A stretch of DNA of 64,000 bases, taken from Eutreptiella sp. 'Long Island Sound 2002' (lineage: Eukaryota; Euglenozoa; Euglenophyceae; Eutreptiales; Eutreptiaceae). A model generated the notes under the pieces. The model made no database searches and had not been told where the DNA came from. It saw only the letters and a list, made by a program, of their open reading frames with translations. The stretch lies in assembly GCA_964036045.1 (NCBI GenBank), contig OZ038380.1:121181199-121245198 (forward strand), in the 5' to 3' direction. A program made the translations under genes and the position numbers. Within the stretch, counting starts at the first letter, position 1; every line of letters starts with the position of its first letter. This document shows, in pieces, positions 1 to 9,894 of this stretch.

Positions 1-1
1 A

Positions 2-349
2 GCGGGTGCGGCCCTTGGTGTCCACCCGCCCCGGCACGGGGTGTCCGACCAGGTGTCGCCCCCAGTCGATGGGGCGCACCCATATCCGGCTCCCCGTGGG
101 GGCCGGGCTCTCGCCGTCAGGGGTGGCGCGTGGGGGGCGCTCGTGTCGGGCGACGTGGAGGAAGGCGTCGAGGAGGAAGTCTCTGACGCCTTCCCCCAGG
201 GTGGCCGCCTGGACCAGGGTGGCCGCCCGGATGGGGGTGCTGGTGCCGGAGATGCGGAGGTACAGCACGACGTCCTGTTCCCCGAGTCCCCAGAGGTGCT
301 GCTGTACCGCTGCGGGGTTGTGTAGGGCGTAGGGTTCGGCCAGTGCGGC
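2..349 (-). CDS. Unrecognised partial coding piece at left edge
   Basis: Minus-strand reading gives about 115 residues without a stop, running off the left edge. It includes PYALHNPAAVQQHLWGLG, then DVVLYLRISGTSTPIRAATL and RIWVRPIDWGRHLVGH. The mix of hydrophobic and charged residues and the lack of low complexity distinguish it from the proline-rich readings next to it. The start is not defined: upstream the frame enters the G/T-rich region. I recognise no family. It could be the C-terminal part of a gene or transposon protein that also includes the Cys-rich piece at 1,818-2,560, since both lie on one strand, but the link is inference. An RNA-based gene model would settle it. Confidence 0.35.
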
Positions 350-1760
350 GGCTGGTGGTGCGGGGTGTGATGGGGGGGGTGGTGTGGGTTTGGGGGGGTG
401 GTCGTCGTTGTCGCGCGTGGGGTCCGGTGATGGGGTCTCTTGTGGCGGTCGCGGGCGGGGGGATTCGCGGTGGCGTGTGTCGGCGGGGGTATCGACGTCA
501 ATTGGCTGGTGCTGGCTGCCGCGTGTTGTGTCCGTGGCCTGGTCTCGGGGGGGGGGGCGGGGGGGGTGGTGTGGGGGTGGCGCTGTTGGTGGTTGGGGGG
601 GGCATGGGTGGGTGTTGTGCTGGCTGGGGGTCTGGGTGTCCCTGTGGGTCCCGTGGGTGTTGCGTGTGTGCGCCGTGCGGCCCTTGCGGTTCTTGACTGG
701 TTCTGGCGCCGGGGTGTGGGTGGGAGGCGGCCGCATGAGCGTCCGGGTGGGGCTGTGGTCCGTATGTAGTGGGTGGCTGCTGGTGGATGGGGCTCGCTGG
801 TATGGGGTGTGGGGGGGCTGCTGGTGGTGGTGGGGTGGGGGGGGCGGGGGTGGGTGTTGTGCTGGCTGGGTGTCCGGGCGTCCTTGTGGGTCGTGTGGGT
901 GTTGCGTGTGTGCGCCGTGTGGCCCTTGCGGTTTTTGACTGGTTGTGGTGCCGGGGTGCGGGTGGGAGGCGGCCGCATGAGCCCCCGGGTGGGGCTGTGG
1001 TCCGTGTGTGATGGGTGGCTGCTGGTGGATGGTGCTCGCTGGTATGGGGTGTGGGTGGGGGGGCTGTTGGTGGTGGTCGGGCGCTCCTACTAGGCCTTGG
1101 TGTTGCTGGTGTGCGTGCGCGGCTCCTCGCGGGCCCATGGGGGTGTACCGTGGCTCGTATGTCGTGGGCCCGTGTAGCGGGGGGCGGCGGGTGGTGCTGG
1201 ACCGCGTGGTGGTGGTGTGGAGGGTGTGCCGGTTGTGTGTGGTACCCCGGCGTTGGTGGGTGGGGTGGCAGGGGCTGGTGGTGGTGGAATACGTGATGGT
1301 GTGGTGCGGTGATGTGCGCTATGTGGGGTAGGTGGTTCGCGGGGCCTGGTTGTGCTGGGGCGTGGTGGGGATGTAGCTGGTGGGGGTCGCTGTAGCATGG
1401 GGGCACTGGGGGGTAGGGGTTGGGAGGGACGGGGGCGTGGTGGTGGTGTTGGTGGTGCCATGTCCCCTGGCTCTGCGCGTATGGTGGTCCTGGCATGGTG
1501 TGGACGTGTGTGGGCGGTGGTGGTTGACTGGGCTGCAGGGTTTGGGTGCTGCGGTACGGTGGTGGTGGTGGGCGCTGGCGGTGGCGGTGTTGTTGGTGTG
1601 CCCCGGGGGTCTGGGCGTGGGGTGGTGCGGTGTGGCTGGACCCGGGCCTTGGTCGGGGCGTCGCGCCCTGCTGGCGGGCGCGTTGGAGGGCCCCCTGACC
1701 TGCCTTGGTCTTCTTGGCCTGGTGGGTGTCGGGGGCGGGTGAACCCCCCTGTCCCCGTGG
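340..1760. repeat. G/T-rich low-complexity region
   Basis: The plus strand is dominated by G and T (runs such as GGTGGTGG and G8-G11 tracts near 541-580 and 821-850), so the minus strand is C/A-rich. Every minus-strand reading is Pro/His/Thr-rich and every plus-strand reading is Gly/Val/Trp-rich, as expected of composition alone. I therefore do not call the long open frames here as genes. Several G-run clusters could form G-quadruplexes on the plus strand. An exon inside a larger proline-rich protein cannot be excluded. Confidence 0.6.
609..1075. repeat. ~242-bp tandem duplication
   Basis: Two adjacent copies are visible. GGTGTTGTGCTGGCTGG occurs at 611 and again at 853. After each come a TGTGTGCGCCGTG block, a TTGACTGG block, GGGAGGCGGCCGCATGAG and GGTGGCTGCTGGTGGATGG in the same order. 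The copies differ by scattered substitutions and small indels. The duplication sits inside the G/T-rich region. Confidence 0.8.
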
Positions 1761-1817
1761 AGGCGACGGGGAGCGGGCGTGCCAGCGGTGTGCCTCTTGG
1801 AGGCTCGTCTTGAGGCC

Positions 1818-2560
1818 TCAGACGTAGGTTTTCTGGTCCGTGAGGCCCATCCGCGTGGCGGTGGCCTCGTCGGGGGCGGCGAGGTGAGCGTCCCGAAAAG
1901 ACGCCCAGCCCTCCGGGGGCTTCTGTTGTGCGGGGTGGGGGTGGTGTGCCGGGTAGAGGAGTGCGCTGAGTGGGTAAGGTGTTCCCTTCCGTCGGCCGAG
2001 GGCGTTGTTGAACCGGCGGCAAGTGATTCGGAGGTAGGCTGCTATCTCCTCTGGTGCCGTGTCGGCCCACGCTTCCGGCGTCAGGGCTGCTGCTTGGGGG
2101 GCCGGGAGTTGTGGGTCTGGGAGGTGTAGGTCTCGGTGGTGGAGGTATAGGGCGAGGAGGATGTGGCGGGCCGCCACGTTCAAGCCGCCTCCGCTGTGGC
2201 GTAGGGGTGGGCTGTGGGGGGGCAGGGGTGTGCTGCCCGTGGCCACGGCTATGGTCCATGCGTGGTCCGCCGCGTCCGCCACGTAGTACCCTCCCAGGTG
2301 GTCCCGGAGGGTGTCGGTGAGGAACCCGAAGAAGCTGGGGTGGCTGGCGGGGGGGGGGTGCGGCTGGGGCCGCGGGCCGCTCGCGGTGGCGGGGGTTGAG
2401 GTCCCCGCAGTGGGGGCAGTGGGTGAGGCGGTGCGCGGCTCCCAGGCAGACCCAGTGGTCTGGGTTGCAGGGCAGGGCTGTCTGTGGTAGCCGCTGGCGA
2501 ACGCAGAGAGGACATGTGGTGGCTGGTGGCTGGTGGTACCTGTGGACGGAGGGCGGCGTG
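1818..2560 (-). pseudogene. Cys/His-rich RING-like piece plus FFGFLTDTL region, broken
   Basis: Around 2,405-2,520 the minus strand encodes a dense Cys/His array. It starts CPLC, then a Cys 11 residues on, then PDHWVC, AAHRLTHC and PHC, spaced like a treble-clef or RING zinc site. Downstream, in a different frame, the reading SFFGFLTDTLRDHLGGYYVA continues through LNVAARHILLALYLHHRDL to ITCRRFNNALGRRKGTPYP and stops at 1,818. The frame switch falls near the G9 run at about 2,351-2,360, so a homopolymer indel, real or a sequencing error, could join them. I do not recognise the family. It lies directly downstream, on the same strand, of the Cys/His tail at 2,707-3,105 and may belong to the same mobile element. 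Confidence 0.4.
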
Positions 2561-2706
2561 GAAGGATGGGGGCTGGTGGCACGCGCATGCTGGTGGGAGT
2601 GTGTGCGGTACCTGTGGTGTCCGTGTTCCCCGTGCCAGTGATGTGCTCGGTGGACGGTGTGTAGACGTTGTGGGGGTTCCGTGTTGGTATGTCACGGGGT
2701 AGGTTC

Positions 2707-3105
2707 TCATGGTTGGTAGAACAGGAGTTTGAGGAGGTGGGCTTGGTCTGTCCGGGGCAGGGTTGCCGCATGCTGCAGGTATTTGTGGGTGCGGTATGTG
2801 AGCTGCTCCGCCGTCTTGGCAACGGCCGTCCGCTGCATGTGCGCCGCCGTGGCCTCGGGATCCTCCGCGTGGGTGCGTAGCAAGGTGTAGACGGCAGTGG
2901 GGACGAGTCCCCTGCGGACTCCCTCGAGCACCTCCGTCTGCTTGAGGACGGTGGTGAGTTGCTGGGTCGCCGGGGACTGCGTCAGCCATCCGGCGTGTTG
3001 TGCGATGGTGTGGGTTGGGTTCCAGTCTGTGAGGGTGTCCAGTCCTCTGTACAGGGGGCACGCCTTGAAGTGGTCCCATGTTTCTTCTTCCGCGTGGCTG
3101 CAGAT
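2707..3105 (-). pseudogene. Possible non-LTR retroelement C-terminal Cys/His tail
   Basis: The last ~132 codons of the open frame ending at 2,707 differ in character from the part before. The reading CSHAEEETWDHFKACPLYRG supplies a C-x2-H then H-x3-C pattern, followed by LDTLTDWNPTHTIAQHAGW and an Ala/Thr-rich helical end. A Cys/His knuckle with an E-E-T-x-x-H core close to the C-terminus is typical of LINE-type ORF2 proteins after the RT. The preceding frame belongs to element A, an LTR-type element, so this looks like a fusion by recombination or nested insertion near 3,105. No RT domain is present here, so the LINE call is tentative. Confidence 0.35.
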
Positions 3106-4725
3106 GTCCTCCACCGACTCTTCGCCCTTGGTAGTATCCTTCAACCCTTGGTAGGCAGAAAGTAGGCCTCGTTCAACCATCTCCGGTGGACGATGGCAAC
3201 ATAGGCACGCTCGAGGGGGTTCACATACGCATTCCTCCGAGAGGTCGTCCTCCTCTGGGGTCCTCACATGGGCACCCCACAGGCTCTTCATGAGCTTAAG
3301 ATCCACCTCCCTTTGCCAGGTGGTGATGTTCTGTTCGAGGTCCTCCTTCAATTGGGATAGATCTACCATACGTCTTTGCTTCAGTGGCCAGGAGCTGCGG
3401 GTAGGCTTAGCGTAGCATAGCTTTTTCGCCACCAACCTCCTCTTGGAGTAGACGTACTCTCTTAGCCTGGATTGGGGATCCAGCTCTTCGTCCACGGGGT
3501 CTTCCACCCTCATGGAGAGTAGGGGTTTCAGTGGGGCGACGTACTCGGCGTTCTCCACTTCCTCCATGCATGCCTGCACGAAGAAGGCGTCTCGCTCAGA
3601 TTTGTCATCTGAGTGGATAGAGTTGGGGAGCTCGGATAGTCCACACTCAGAGACGTCATCAGGAACAGGTACATGGCAGGGAGAGTTGGGGGCGTTGGTG
3701 TTAGTCACGACGTATTCCTCTCCTCCGGGTATAGTCTCAATAGCATCTTGAGGTCGTAGTCGATCCTTCAAGTCACCCAAGGTGAGTCCATCGCTTTCCC
3801 GTTGTATATCCTGGACCAGGGACGAGTCCAGGTCCTCCCAGGGCATGGAGGTAAGACCTCCGTACACCACGCTCAGCATACTCCCCCATCCGGGTTTCCC
3901 GATAGGCGTCTTACGCCCCAGAGGCACGTAGATGGCCTCATCAGGTAACCGAACAGAGCTGATAGTCAGCCTGTCCAGGAGGGTTCGCCAGTACTCCTTG
4001 CCCCCATGGGCTCCCCAATCGGGAGAACACAGGACCACACGGGAACGTTCCAGGGCCACCTTGGTCAAGACCTTCCCCAGTTCACTGAACCTGGGGTTCC
4101 CTTAGGCCATCCCGAAAGAGGGCCTGTAAAATTTGTAGCTGCAGTTCTTCCCCTTGCTGCAGTAAAGGCCCAAGACATGTTGCTTGTCGCTGGCGAACAA
4201 CTCCACACTCAGGTCTTCGCTAGAGTAACCCAACTCCTTCAGACCTTGGTCTAGGACTTCCCCCAATAGTTGATAGTCCTCAGTTTTGGAGGCCGCCATC
4301 ATTTTCCAGGGCTCCTCCTTCGATACCCTCAGGTAGCTCGGGGTGTGCTCCGACTGCTCCAGTGGCACGGACTCTCTGCCATTGCCGTGGTCCACGTAGA
4401 GGAGGTAGGGCGCTTGCAGCGTCAGGGACTGTATCTGGGAGTGCTGCACGAAAAGGTCAGTCCCCATTACAAAGTCGAAGGCCTCAGTGTCCTTCACATA
4501 GAACCGATGGGTGATATTTAGGGAGCCCATAGGTACCTCCACTTCACAGTCCCCGCAGCTGTGCACCACATGTCCATCCCCCATTCGTATAGCCACGGTG
4601 GTCATGGTGTTCTTGAGGCTCCCACAAGGTAAAGTTTTCTTGGCCACTATACATATGGTGGCTCCAATATCCAATACCCCCAGGTATTCACGTCCCCCTA
4701 GTCGGATACGTACCCAGAACACCAA
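3106..4725 (-). pseudogene. Element A: retropepsin-like and NPRF-domain region, decayed
   Basis: The frame opening at 4,725 begins FWVRIRLGGREYLGVLDIGA. The expected catalytic D-T/S-G of a retropepsin reads D-I-G, and a second conserved GTDLF block follows about 75 residues later, so this is a degenerate retroviral-type aspartic protease. The reading goes on to LSVELFASDKQHVLGLYC and RPSFGMA, where an in-frame TAA at 4,102-4,104 interrupts it. Directly after the stop come GNPRFSELGKVL, VVLCSPDWGAHGG and EYWRTLL, equivalent in order to the LFA / NPPF / P-x-W blocks of element C. A long acidic region without a recognisable RT follows. The piece is probably inactive. The protease call is fair, the function of the second domain unknown. 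Confidence 0.6.
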
Positions 4726-5180
4726 GTCCAGGGCCTCACCGGAGCGTCCCCGTCAGAACTCCGCGGGACAGGTCACCTCGAACCCCTTGTTCCGCAATTT
4801 GCGGGCCATCCTCATGAAACGGCTTCTCTTCTTAGCGTTGCCGTCATCACCACCTTCATGCTCATGCTTGGCCCCTTGTTATCGCTGGGCCTGAGTTTGC
4901 GAGCGTGTGGTAGGACCAGACTGCCCTCCAGAGGGCGCGGAGTTCGCCCCTGGATTAGGGTGGGGTTGCCTCCGTTCTTGTCCAGGTTCTTGTTGTCCTT
5001 CACTGGCGGGCGGTTAGCGCCTCCTCCTCGTCCACCTTGGTTCTTGTCTTGCCCTTTTCCACGTCCTTTCGACTTGCCCTTGCCGAAGTTGTTGCCGTTG
5101 CCTTTGCCACCACCCTTGCCAGAGCCTTTGCCAGGATCCTCGCCCTTCAGCTTCGCCGACAGGCGCTGCTTGTGTAGCAC
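4726..5180 (-). pseudogene. Element A: Gly/Lys-rich nucleocapsid tail, frameshifted
   Basis: This segment continues the Gag region after the CCHC knuckle. It is rich in GKG repeats (GKGSGKGGGKGNGNNFGKGK), the basic nucleic-acid-binding composition of nucleocapsid tails. It is out of frame with the knuckle; a one-base loss near 5,176 would explain the switch. A second frame change near 4,870 leads to KKRSRFMRMARKLRNKGF and then an in-frame TGA at about 4,753-4,755 before the protease block. With three lesions in 450 bp this copy cannot make an intact Gag-Pol without frameshifting and readthrough. Confidence 0.55.
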
Positions 5181-5596
5181 TCATCCTCATAGTGCTTCCT
5201 CTTTCCACAGGAGGCACAGGTGATAGTACACCTGTAGTGATCCGGCATCTTGGCCCTGGCGCCGGTGTTGGTCTCCTGCGTGTTCCCTTGGACTACGAAG
5301 CAGTCTCGCTGCTCGCAGTCAGGTGCGTGCTGCAGGTGGCCCTGCTCATCTCTGGCATCACACCAGAAGAGCTCCTTGACATTGTCCATGATACGGGCCT
5401 GTTTGGGGGTAGTCCCCGGTCCAGGCCTGGGTCCTTGGTACCCTTTGCCATGGCTTCCAGAGCCTCCCCCTGCAGGACGGTAGGCGTTCAGGTGCTGGTC
5501 GCTTTCTTTCTCCAGCGCCAGCTCCAAGAGTAGCACACACAAATCCTCGTAGTTGAGGGCTCTTGCCTTGCGCTCTGTCGTCGAACGGCACTCGTT
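5147..5596 (-). pseudogene. Element A: Gag C-terminal part with CCHC zinc knuckle
   Basis: The reading CASCGKRKHYEDEC fits the retroviral zinc knuckle C-x2-C-x4-H-x4-C exactly. It binds packaged RNA in nucleocapsids of LTR retroelements. The frame is the same as that of the Gag ORF upstream and is separated from it only by the TGA at 5,597-5,599. The intervening residues (RSTTERKARALNYEDLCVLL) read as ordinary protein, so the stop most simply arose by mutation. After the knuckle the frame ends at 5,147 because of the frameshift near 5,176. Confidence 0.7.
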
Positions 5597-7240
5597 TCAA
5601 AGCTCCTGAGGGAGCTTAGCCACCAACCAGAAAAGCAGGTCGTCGTTGCTGTAGGAACCGGGCGTCAATCGTCCAGCCCAGTGATCCAGGTCAGCCAGCA
5701 GCTCAGCAACCCTGCCAGGTTTGGGGTTGTTGGGCAGCACGGCCAGGTTCTGGATCTCGGCCCTGATGGAGAGGTCGGTTTCATAGGTTGGGTACTGCCC
5801 TTCCAAGGCAACCAACACGTCGGCAAAGGTGGCGGACTTAGTCACGATCTGCTTTACCTGCTTCTCCAGGTACTTGGTCTTGCAGCACTGCAGGAGCAGA
5901 TCGCACGTGACCCGCCAACTAGCATGGGTTTGGCCGGTCATTCGGAGAATCCGGCCAAGATTCTCAGCGAACTCGCTGAGATCTTTGCCTGTGAACTCAG
6001 GCACGTTCACCACGATCTTGGAGGTGGCAATGGCCTTAGCCCCCTGAGACCTGCGTCCCTCAGGGCGCCGGGTCTTCCTCTGCTTCTTTTTCTTCCGCCC
6101 ACTTGGGTTCTCGGGGTCCTCGGGGTCGTCGTACTCCGAGGGCGAAGCAGAAGTCATGGACCGCGGCTCATCATCAGAGGGGTCTCCGCCTAGGTCACTG
6201 GAGCCATAGGGCTCCACGTCAACCATTGTCCTCAGGGCTGTCAGCCCCAGCCGGTCCAGCTCGGCTCTCGTGGAATTCCTCACATGGCTGTAGGGTGGCT
6301 GGGCCGTTCTCGGTATGAAAGGGCTTCTCGGTATCACTGCAGGGGTCAGCATCGGTCGACTCCTCAGGCTCTCCAGGGTGTTTGTCGACCCTGCCACCAG
6401 GTGATTAGCCTGTACTCGATGGAGTGAAACTCCCACGATGGTAGGTGACGCTTGGGGCAGAATCAGGGGCTCTAAATTAGCCCGAATCTCTTGAGTGAGA
6501 TCTCCAACCAGTTCAGAGGTGGCTCCTCTGAAAGCCTCTTCTATCTCCGACCGCGTCACAGACCTGTTAGAGGATCTCCCTGATCCTCTACTCCTGCATC
6601 CGCATGACTCAGGGCCTCTCTCCAGCCCACTCAGGGTTGCATACCAAGGAACATACACATAGGCTCCCGTAGCGGGTAGAGGATGGTGATAGTCAGCCGC
6701 ATACCATCGCGGCGCAGAACTGGAGGCCACTGGCTCACTGGTAGTAGTTGCCTCTGGAAACGCAGTGGTAGATGAATCCACACCATAGGCAGGGTAGGTA
6801 GGCATACCAGTAAAGCCTGTGCCCTCAGCCATAGGCGGGTTGGTTATGGGTGTGGATGTTGTAGCGGCTGGGTCTGGAGTTGGGAGTGTGGTGGTTGTAG
6901 GAGAGGGTGATGCGTGGAGGCCCGAGGCGCTTGGTGCGCCGTCGAAGGTCGACTCACTCGTCGGGTTGTGCACATGGTCTACTCCTTCGTCTGCCATGCT
7001 TTCTCCTGCATCCTTCCCTCTCTCATTCTTTCTCTTCACAGGGTTGGTGTCCACCTCCTCGACTGAGAGGGCCCAGAAGGCCGGCTGAAGTCCCTCCAGC
7101 AAGTCATCAACCACGTCCACTGGCCCCTGTAAGGGCACCGAAGGTACAGCGCTAGGTCCAGGTCCAGGTTCACCAGGTGCTGGCATTGCTGGTGCCTCAG
7201 GCGCCGTCCTCACGTCGGTGTCCTCCTCCTTTGTGTCCAT
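5597..7240 (-). CDS. gag: Element A: Gag-like protein, N-terminal and capsid region
   Basis: An open frame of 547 codons begins MDTKEEDTDVRTAPEAP. Residues 1-330 are Pro/Ser/Thr/Ala-rich and disordered in appearance. A basic stretch (GRKKKKQRKTRRPEGRR) follows at about 395-411. From about 420 the sequence is compact: IVVNVPEFTGKDLSEFAENL, then helices around DLLLQCCKTKYLEKQVKQIV and a closing DDLLFWLVAKLPQEL. This PxFxG opening and helical content are characteristic of Retrotrans_gag capsid domains. It ends at a TGA that is in frame with the CCHC segment. The start codon is the first Met; upstream the sequence turns non-coding. Role: virus-like particle structural protein of an LTR retrotransposon, probably now non-functional. 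Confidence 0.65.
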   Translation of the reverse strand: MDTKEEDTDVRTAPEAPAMPAPGEPGPGPSAVPSVPLQGPVDVVDDLLEGLQPAFWALSVEEVDTNPVKRKNERGKDAGESMADEGVDHVHNPTSESTFDGAPSASGLHASPSPTTTTLPTPDPAATTSTPITNPPMAEGTGFTGMPTYPAYGVDSSTTAFPEATTTSEPVASSSAPRWYAADYHHPLPATGAYVYVPWYATLSGLERGPESCGCRSRGSGRSSNRSVTRSEIEEAFRGATSELVGDLTQEIRANLEPLILPQASPTIVGVSLHRVQANHLVAGSTNTLESLRSRPMLTPAVIPRSPFIPRTAQPPYSHVRNSTRAELDRLGLTALRTMVDVEPYGSSDLGGDPSDDEPRSMTSASPSEYDDPEDPENPSGRKKKKQRKTRRPEGRRSQGAKAIATSKIVVNVPEFTGKDLSEFAENLGRILRMTGQTHASWRVTCDLLLQCCKTKYLEKQVKQIVTKSATFADVLVALEGQYPTYETDLSIRAEIQNLAVLPNNPKPGRVAELLADLDHWAGRLTPGSYSNDDLLFWLVAKLPQEL

Positions 7241-8050
7241 ATTCGCCCTTCTTGCTTATGACAGTTCTCTGCGCACTGGATGTACCGCACGGGGTTGCTG
7301 CCGGTACGCAGAGACTGTCTGCCTCTTGCTACCAGAATGTGTTATAGTGATTTCAACACTGTGTTTTTGTTGTGCCTCTCCTGCTGCTTGCTGCTGGTGT
7401 AGGGTTCCTGCTGCCTGTTTTGGAGGAAGAAAATATTTTATTGTTGAAATACAACTAATCGAGGATAACCCGAGCCAGAGATAAGCAAGTAGAAGATAAA
7501 CAGGATCAAAGCATGAAAGGCTGCAGTCACAAAGAGTCAGATAAAGACAACTATCAACAATGGACCACAGCAATTAGCGTACATCGCAACTCTGGATGAA
7601 ATATTTTACATGTTTGAGAAAAACTGATTGAAAAACTGCCCCAAGGGTTCACTCTCATCCATAGTGCCATCTTGAGATGTGCACTCTTTGTTTTCCGGTT
7701 CCATAGGTGCTGAGGTGGCAAGGCTTGTGGCGCTGAGGTCACTGCCATGTCACATGGGATAGTCCCACTTAGCTAGGTTGACTGGGTATTGAACCCAGGA
7801 CCTCTCAAAAAGAGGTGCCCCAGCCCCCTAGGGTGCACACTACTAGGATAGATAAGAATTCATGAGAAAACATAGATAAATTCATAGGCTCTGCCTGCAG
7901 TATATTAGTGCCTCAGTCACCCAGGAAAACATGTTTTAGTGCAATTACCTTGGGGATTAAGGGGTCCACACAACATCCTGAGTTAGTGTTTGGTTCCATA
8001 GGTCAAAATTTGTGATTTTTGGTTGGGCCAAGCTAAGATAAAATGCATGA
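7241..8050. other. Non-coding, upstream of element A
   Basis: No convincing gene. The stretch would contain the 5' leader and possibly the 5' LTR of element A (minus strand), but I found no second LTR copy in the window and could not define LTR ends. It includes the tRNA-like segment described separately. Confidence 0.5.
7775..7850 (-). other. tRNA-like fragment (possible tRNA-derived SINE)
   Basis: On the minus strand CTGGGTTCAATACCCAG forms a perfect 5-bp T-arm stem with a 7-nt TTCAATA loop that fits the B-box. Directly upstream, ACCTC-TTTTTGA-GAGGT forms a 5-bp anticodon-type stem with a 7-nt loop, formally a UUU anticodon. The 3' acceptor half has no matching 5' half, the D-arm is not clear and the variable loop is a single base. 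It is therefore more likely a tRNA-derived SINE head or a tRNA pseudogene than a working tRNA-Lys gene. Confidence 0.45.
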
Positions 8051-8291
8051 GTGCTTAGACCACCTCTAATACAACTAAAGTATACCCTAAAGCATTGGAA
8101 AAGCACTTTTTCTTACTGCCGCCATGTGCACATCGCGGTCAAAGATCATGGGGCTGTCCGAGCGGTCTCTGTTCCGCATCAGCGTTGCCAGCCACGTATA
8201 GAGGACAAGGGGCATGAACCCTGGTTCATCATGGTCGCGGCGACCAAAGCCGATGTATGGTGGGATCTGCGATGAGGAGTAGCAAGATGTA

Positions 8292-8305
8292 TGCGAGGCC
8301 TCGCA
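8292..8305. repeat. Perfect palindrome TGCGAGGCCTCGCA, copy 1
   Basis: A 14-bp perfect palindrome. The same 14-mer occurs twice more within 1.6 kb. Confidence 0.85.
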
Positions 8306-8395
8306 ATCCAAAAGCGTTGTACATACCTCTTTCTTGATCTTTACACTGGCCACAAGAACCAGTGCATTCACTTAAATTCCGCCTTCTCCCGTCTT

Positions 8396-9048
8396 TCATG
8401 CACCCGGTAGCCAGTGACACACTTGCACTTTGTCACACCAGTAATCGTTCTCTGCAATTCCAAGTGCCTGCAGAACTGTTGCCAGGGCGTCCCACACGGG
8501 CGACACCTTGCCGTAGATGACAAGCAAGGTTTCGGGGTTGTCTTTGAACTTTGCCATCACAACCGGACCCGGAGAATCAGCACCATCCGCCAGATTCGCA
8601 TTCAGAATAATCATGTCGGTTTTCAGCGCCTTCAAAAACTTAAGGGGATCTTGTGCAACTTTGGATGGAGCGCACAGCATTTTGACCATCTTTCCGACGG
8701 CCTCAATTTTCAGCACGTCCACTTTTGCAGACACCGTAGACTTGCCCTCGGTCAAGGGCGATGCCAGTCGTGCACGCAGGCGACCAAGTTCGATAGCTGC
8801 CCCATGCTTTGGAAAAGTGTGTCCCATTGCCGTCCAAAACCATACTGGTTAATGTAGCAATTGTCGATACAGACGCAAACCTGCCGGTTCTCCATCCAGA
8901 ACCATGTTTCAAGCATCTTTCCTGCGGACCGTTGCTTTAAAGTTTCCTCTCGCAGCCGCAGCAGTCCTGTCCTGCGCAACCGGGCCAGTTCTGCCGCCCA
9001 ATAGACGCAAAACCTGGGCTTTCCTCGTCCTGGCGTTCGGGTGTGCAC
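8396..9048 (-). pseudogene. Unrecognised ORF fragments, frameshifted
   Basis: Two overlapping minus-strand frames look like parts of one former protein. The first (8,752-9,048) reads RLREETLKQRSAGKMLETWF, then VCVCIDNCYINQYGFGRQWD. The second (8,396-8,827) continues RARLASPLTEGKSTVSAKVD, MLCAPSKVAQDPLKFLKALK and NPETLLVIYGKVSPVWDALA. Both have ordinary amino-acid composition in a region without low complexity. A W/C-IDN block could be the second Asp region of a DDE transposase, but I cannot place the family. The frame switch lies within about 8,752-8,827. Probably a decayed transposon gene. Confidence 0.35.
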
Positions 9049-9726
9049 CGCAAGCGCAAGATTCTGTATAGGTTAAAGAACTCCTCCCTGAAGTGATTTG
9101 CCGCTCAACTTGCTGGTCTGCCTTTCAGTCTTAGCAGCCAGTGCTGTGTCCTTCGGTTCAGTCGCAACAAGCGCGCAAAATGAAGAAAGAAAACAACTCC
9201 GCTCTTGTTCTTTTCAACAGCAGGCCATAGGGATTCAGGAGTGGTAGATCCATGTTCCGTTGCACAGAAAGTTCGCAATCGCCTGACAGTCCATTGCAAC
9301 TCCCTGTGCGCTCGATGCGCAATTTTGCGTGACATCTCAAAAACTGAAAAAGTGTATTTGAAGTGAACAATTTACAAAAAGGCACTTATAACGCTACAGG
9401 TAAATATAGTTTCTTGCCAGCACAGCGCTGCACACCACAACACGCGCATATCAATCTTTGCACGTGACTGCGTCGCGCGTGCACATTCTCGGTTACTGGT
9501 AACGGTCAACTGGTCCCACATTTCACTTGTTTATCCAAACTGCTGTACCCAGTTTCGGCGCGCAACCATTGCTGTTGGGCAGTGACGCCAGCGGTGACCA
9601 CAGTATGGAAACTAAAGATGCCGGCGGGACCTGTAGGGCCGCCCATACAGTAGTGCCGCATCAAAGGGAATGTATATGATATGTAGTTGGTGGATCTGCC
9701 CAATTTCTTGTTTCTTGCTACATTAT

Positions 9727-9740
9727 TGCGAGGCCTCGCA
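9727..9740. repeat. Palindrome TGCGAGGCCTCGCA, copy 2
   Basis: Identical 14-bp palindrome, preceded by a further T (TTGCGAGG...). Confidence 0.85.
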
Positions 9741-9894
9741 TTTCAATTGGCCAAACTACACCTTGATTGAATGTTTCGAAGCGGAATGCAAAGAATTGCA
9801 TTCGAAGGACCGTGATAAGGGTCGTAATTACCTATATGACAATTCTGAATGCGTTCATTTTTTTGCGGAAACACAGAGAATCCAATCACGGTAT

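Noticed and set aside
384-1813. Gly/Val/Trp-rich plus-strand and Pro/His-rich minus-strand ORFs
   Set aside because: Explained by the G/T-rich composition. Open on both strands with no domain or non-repetitive core.
7775-7850. Functional tRNA-Lys(UUU) gene
   Set aside because: No acceptor pairing or clear D-arm. Kept only as a tRNA-like fragment.
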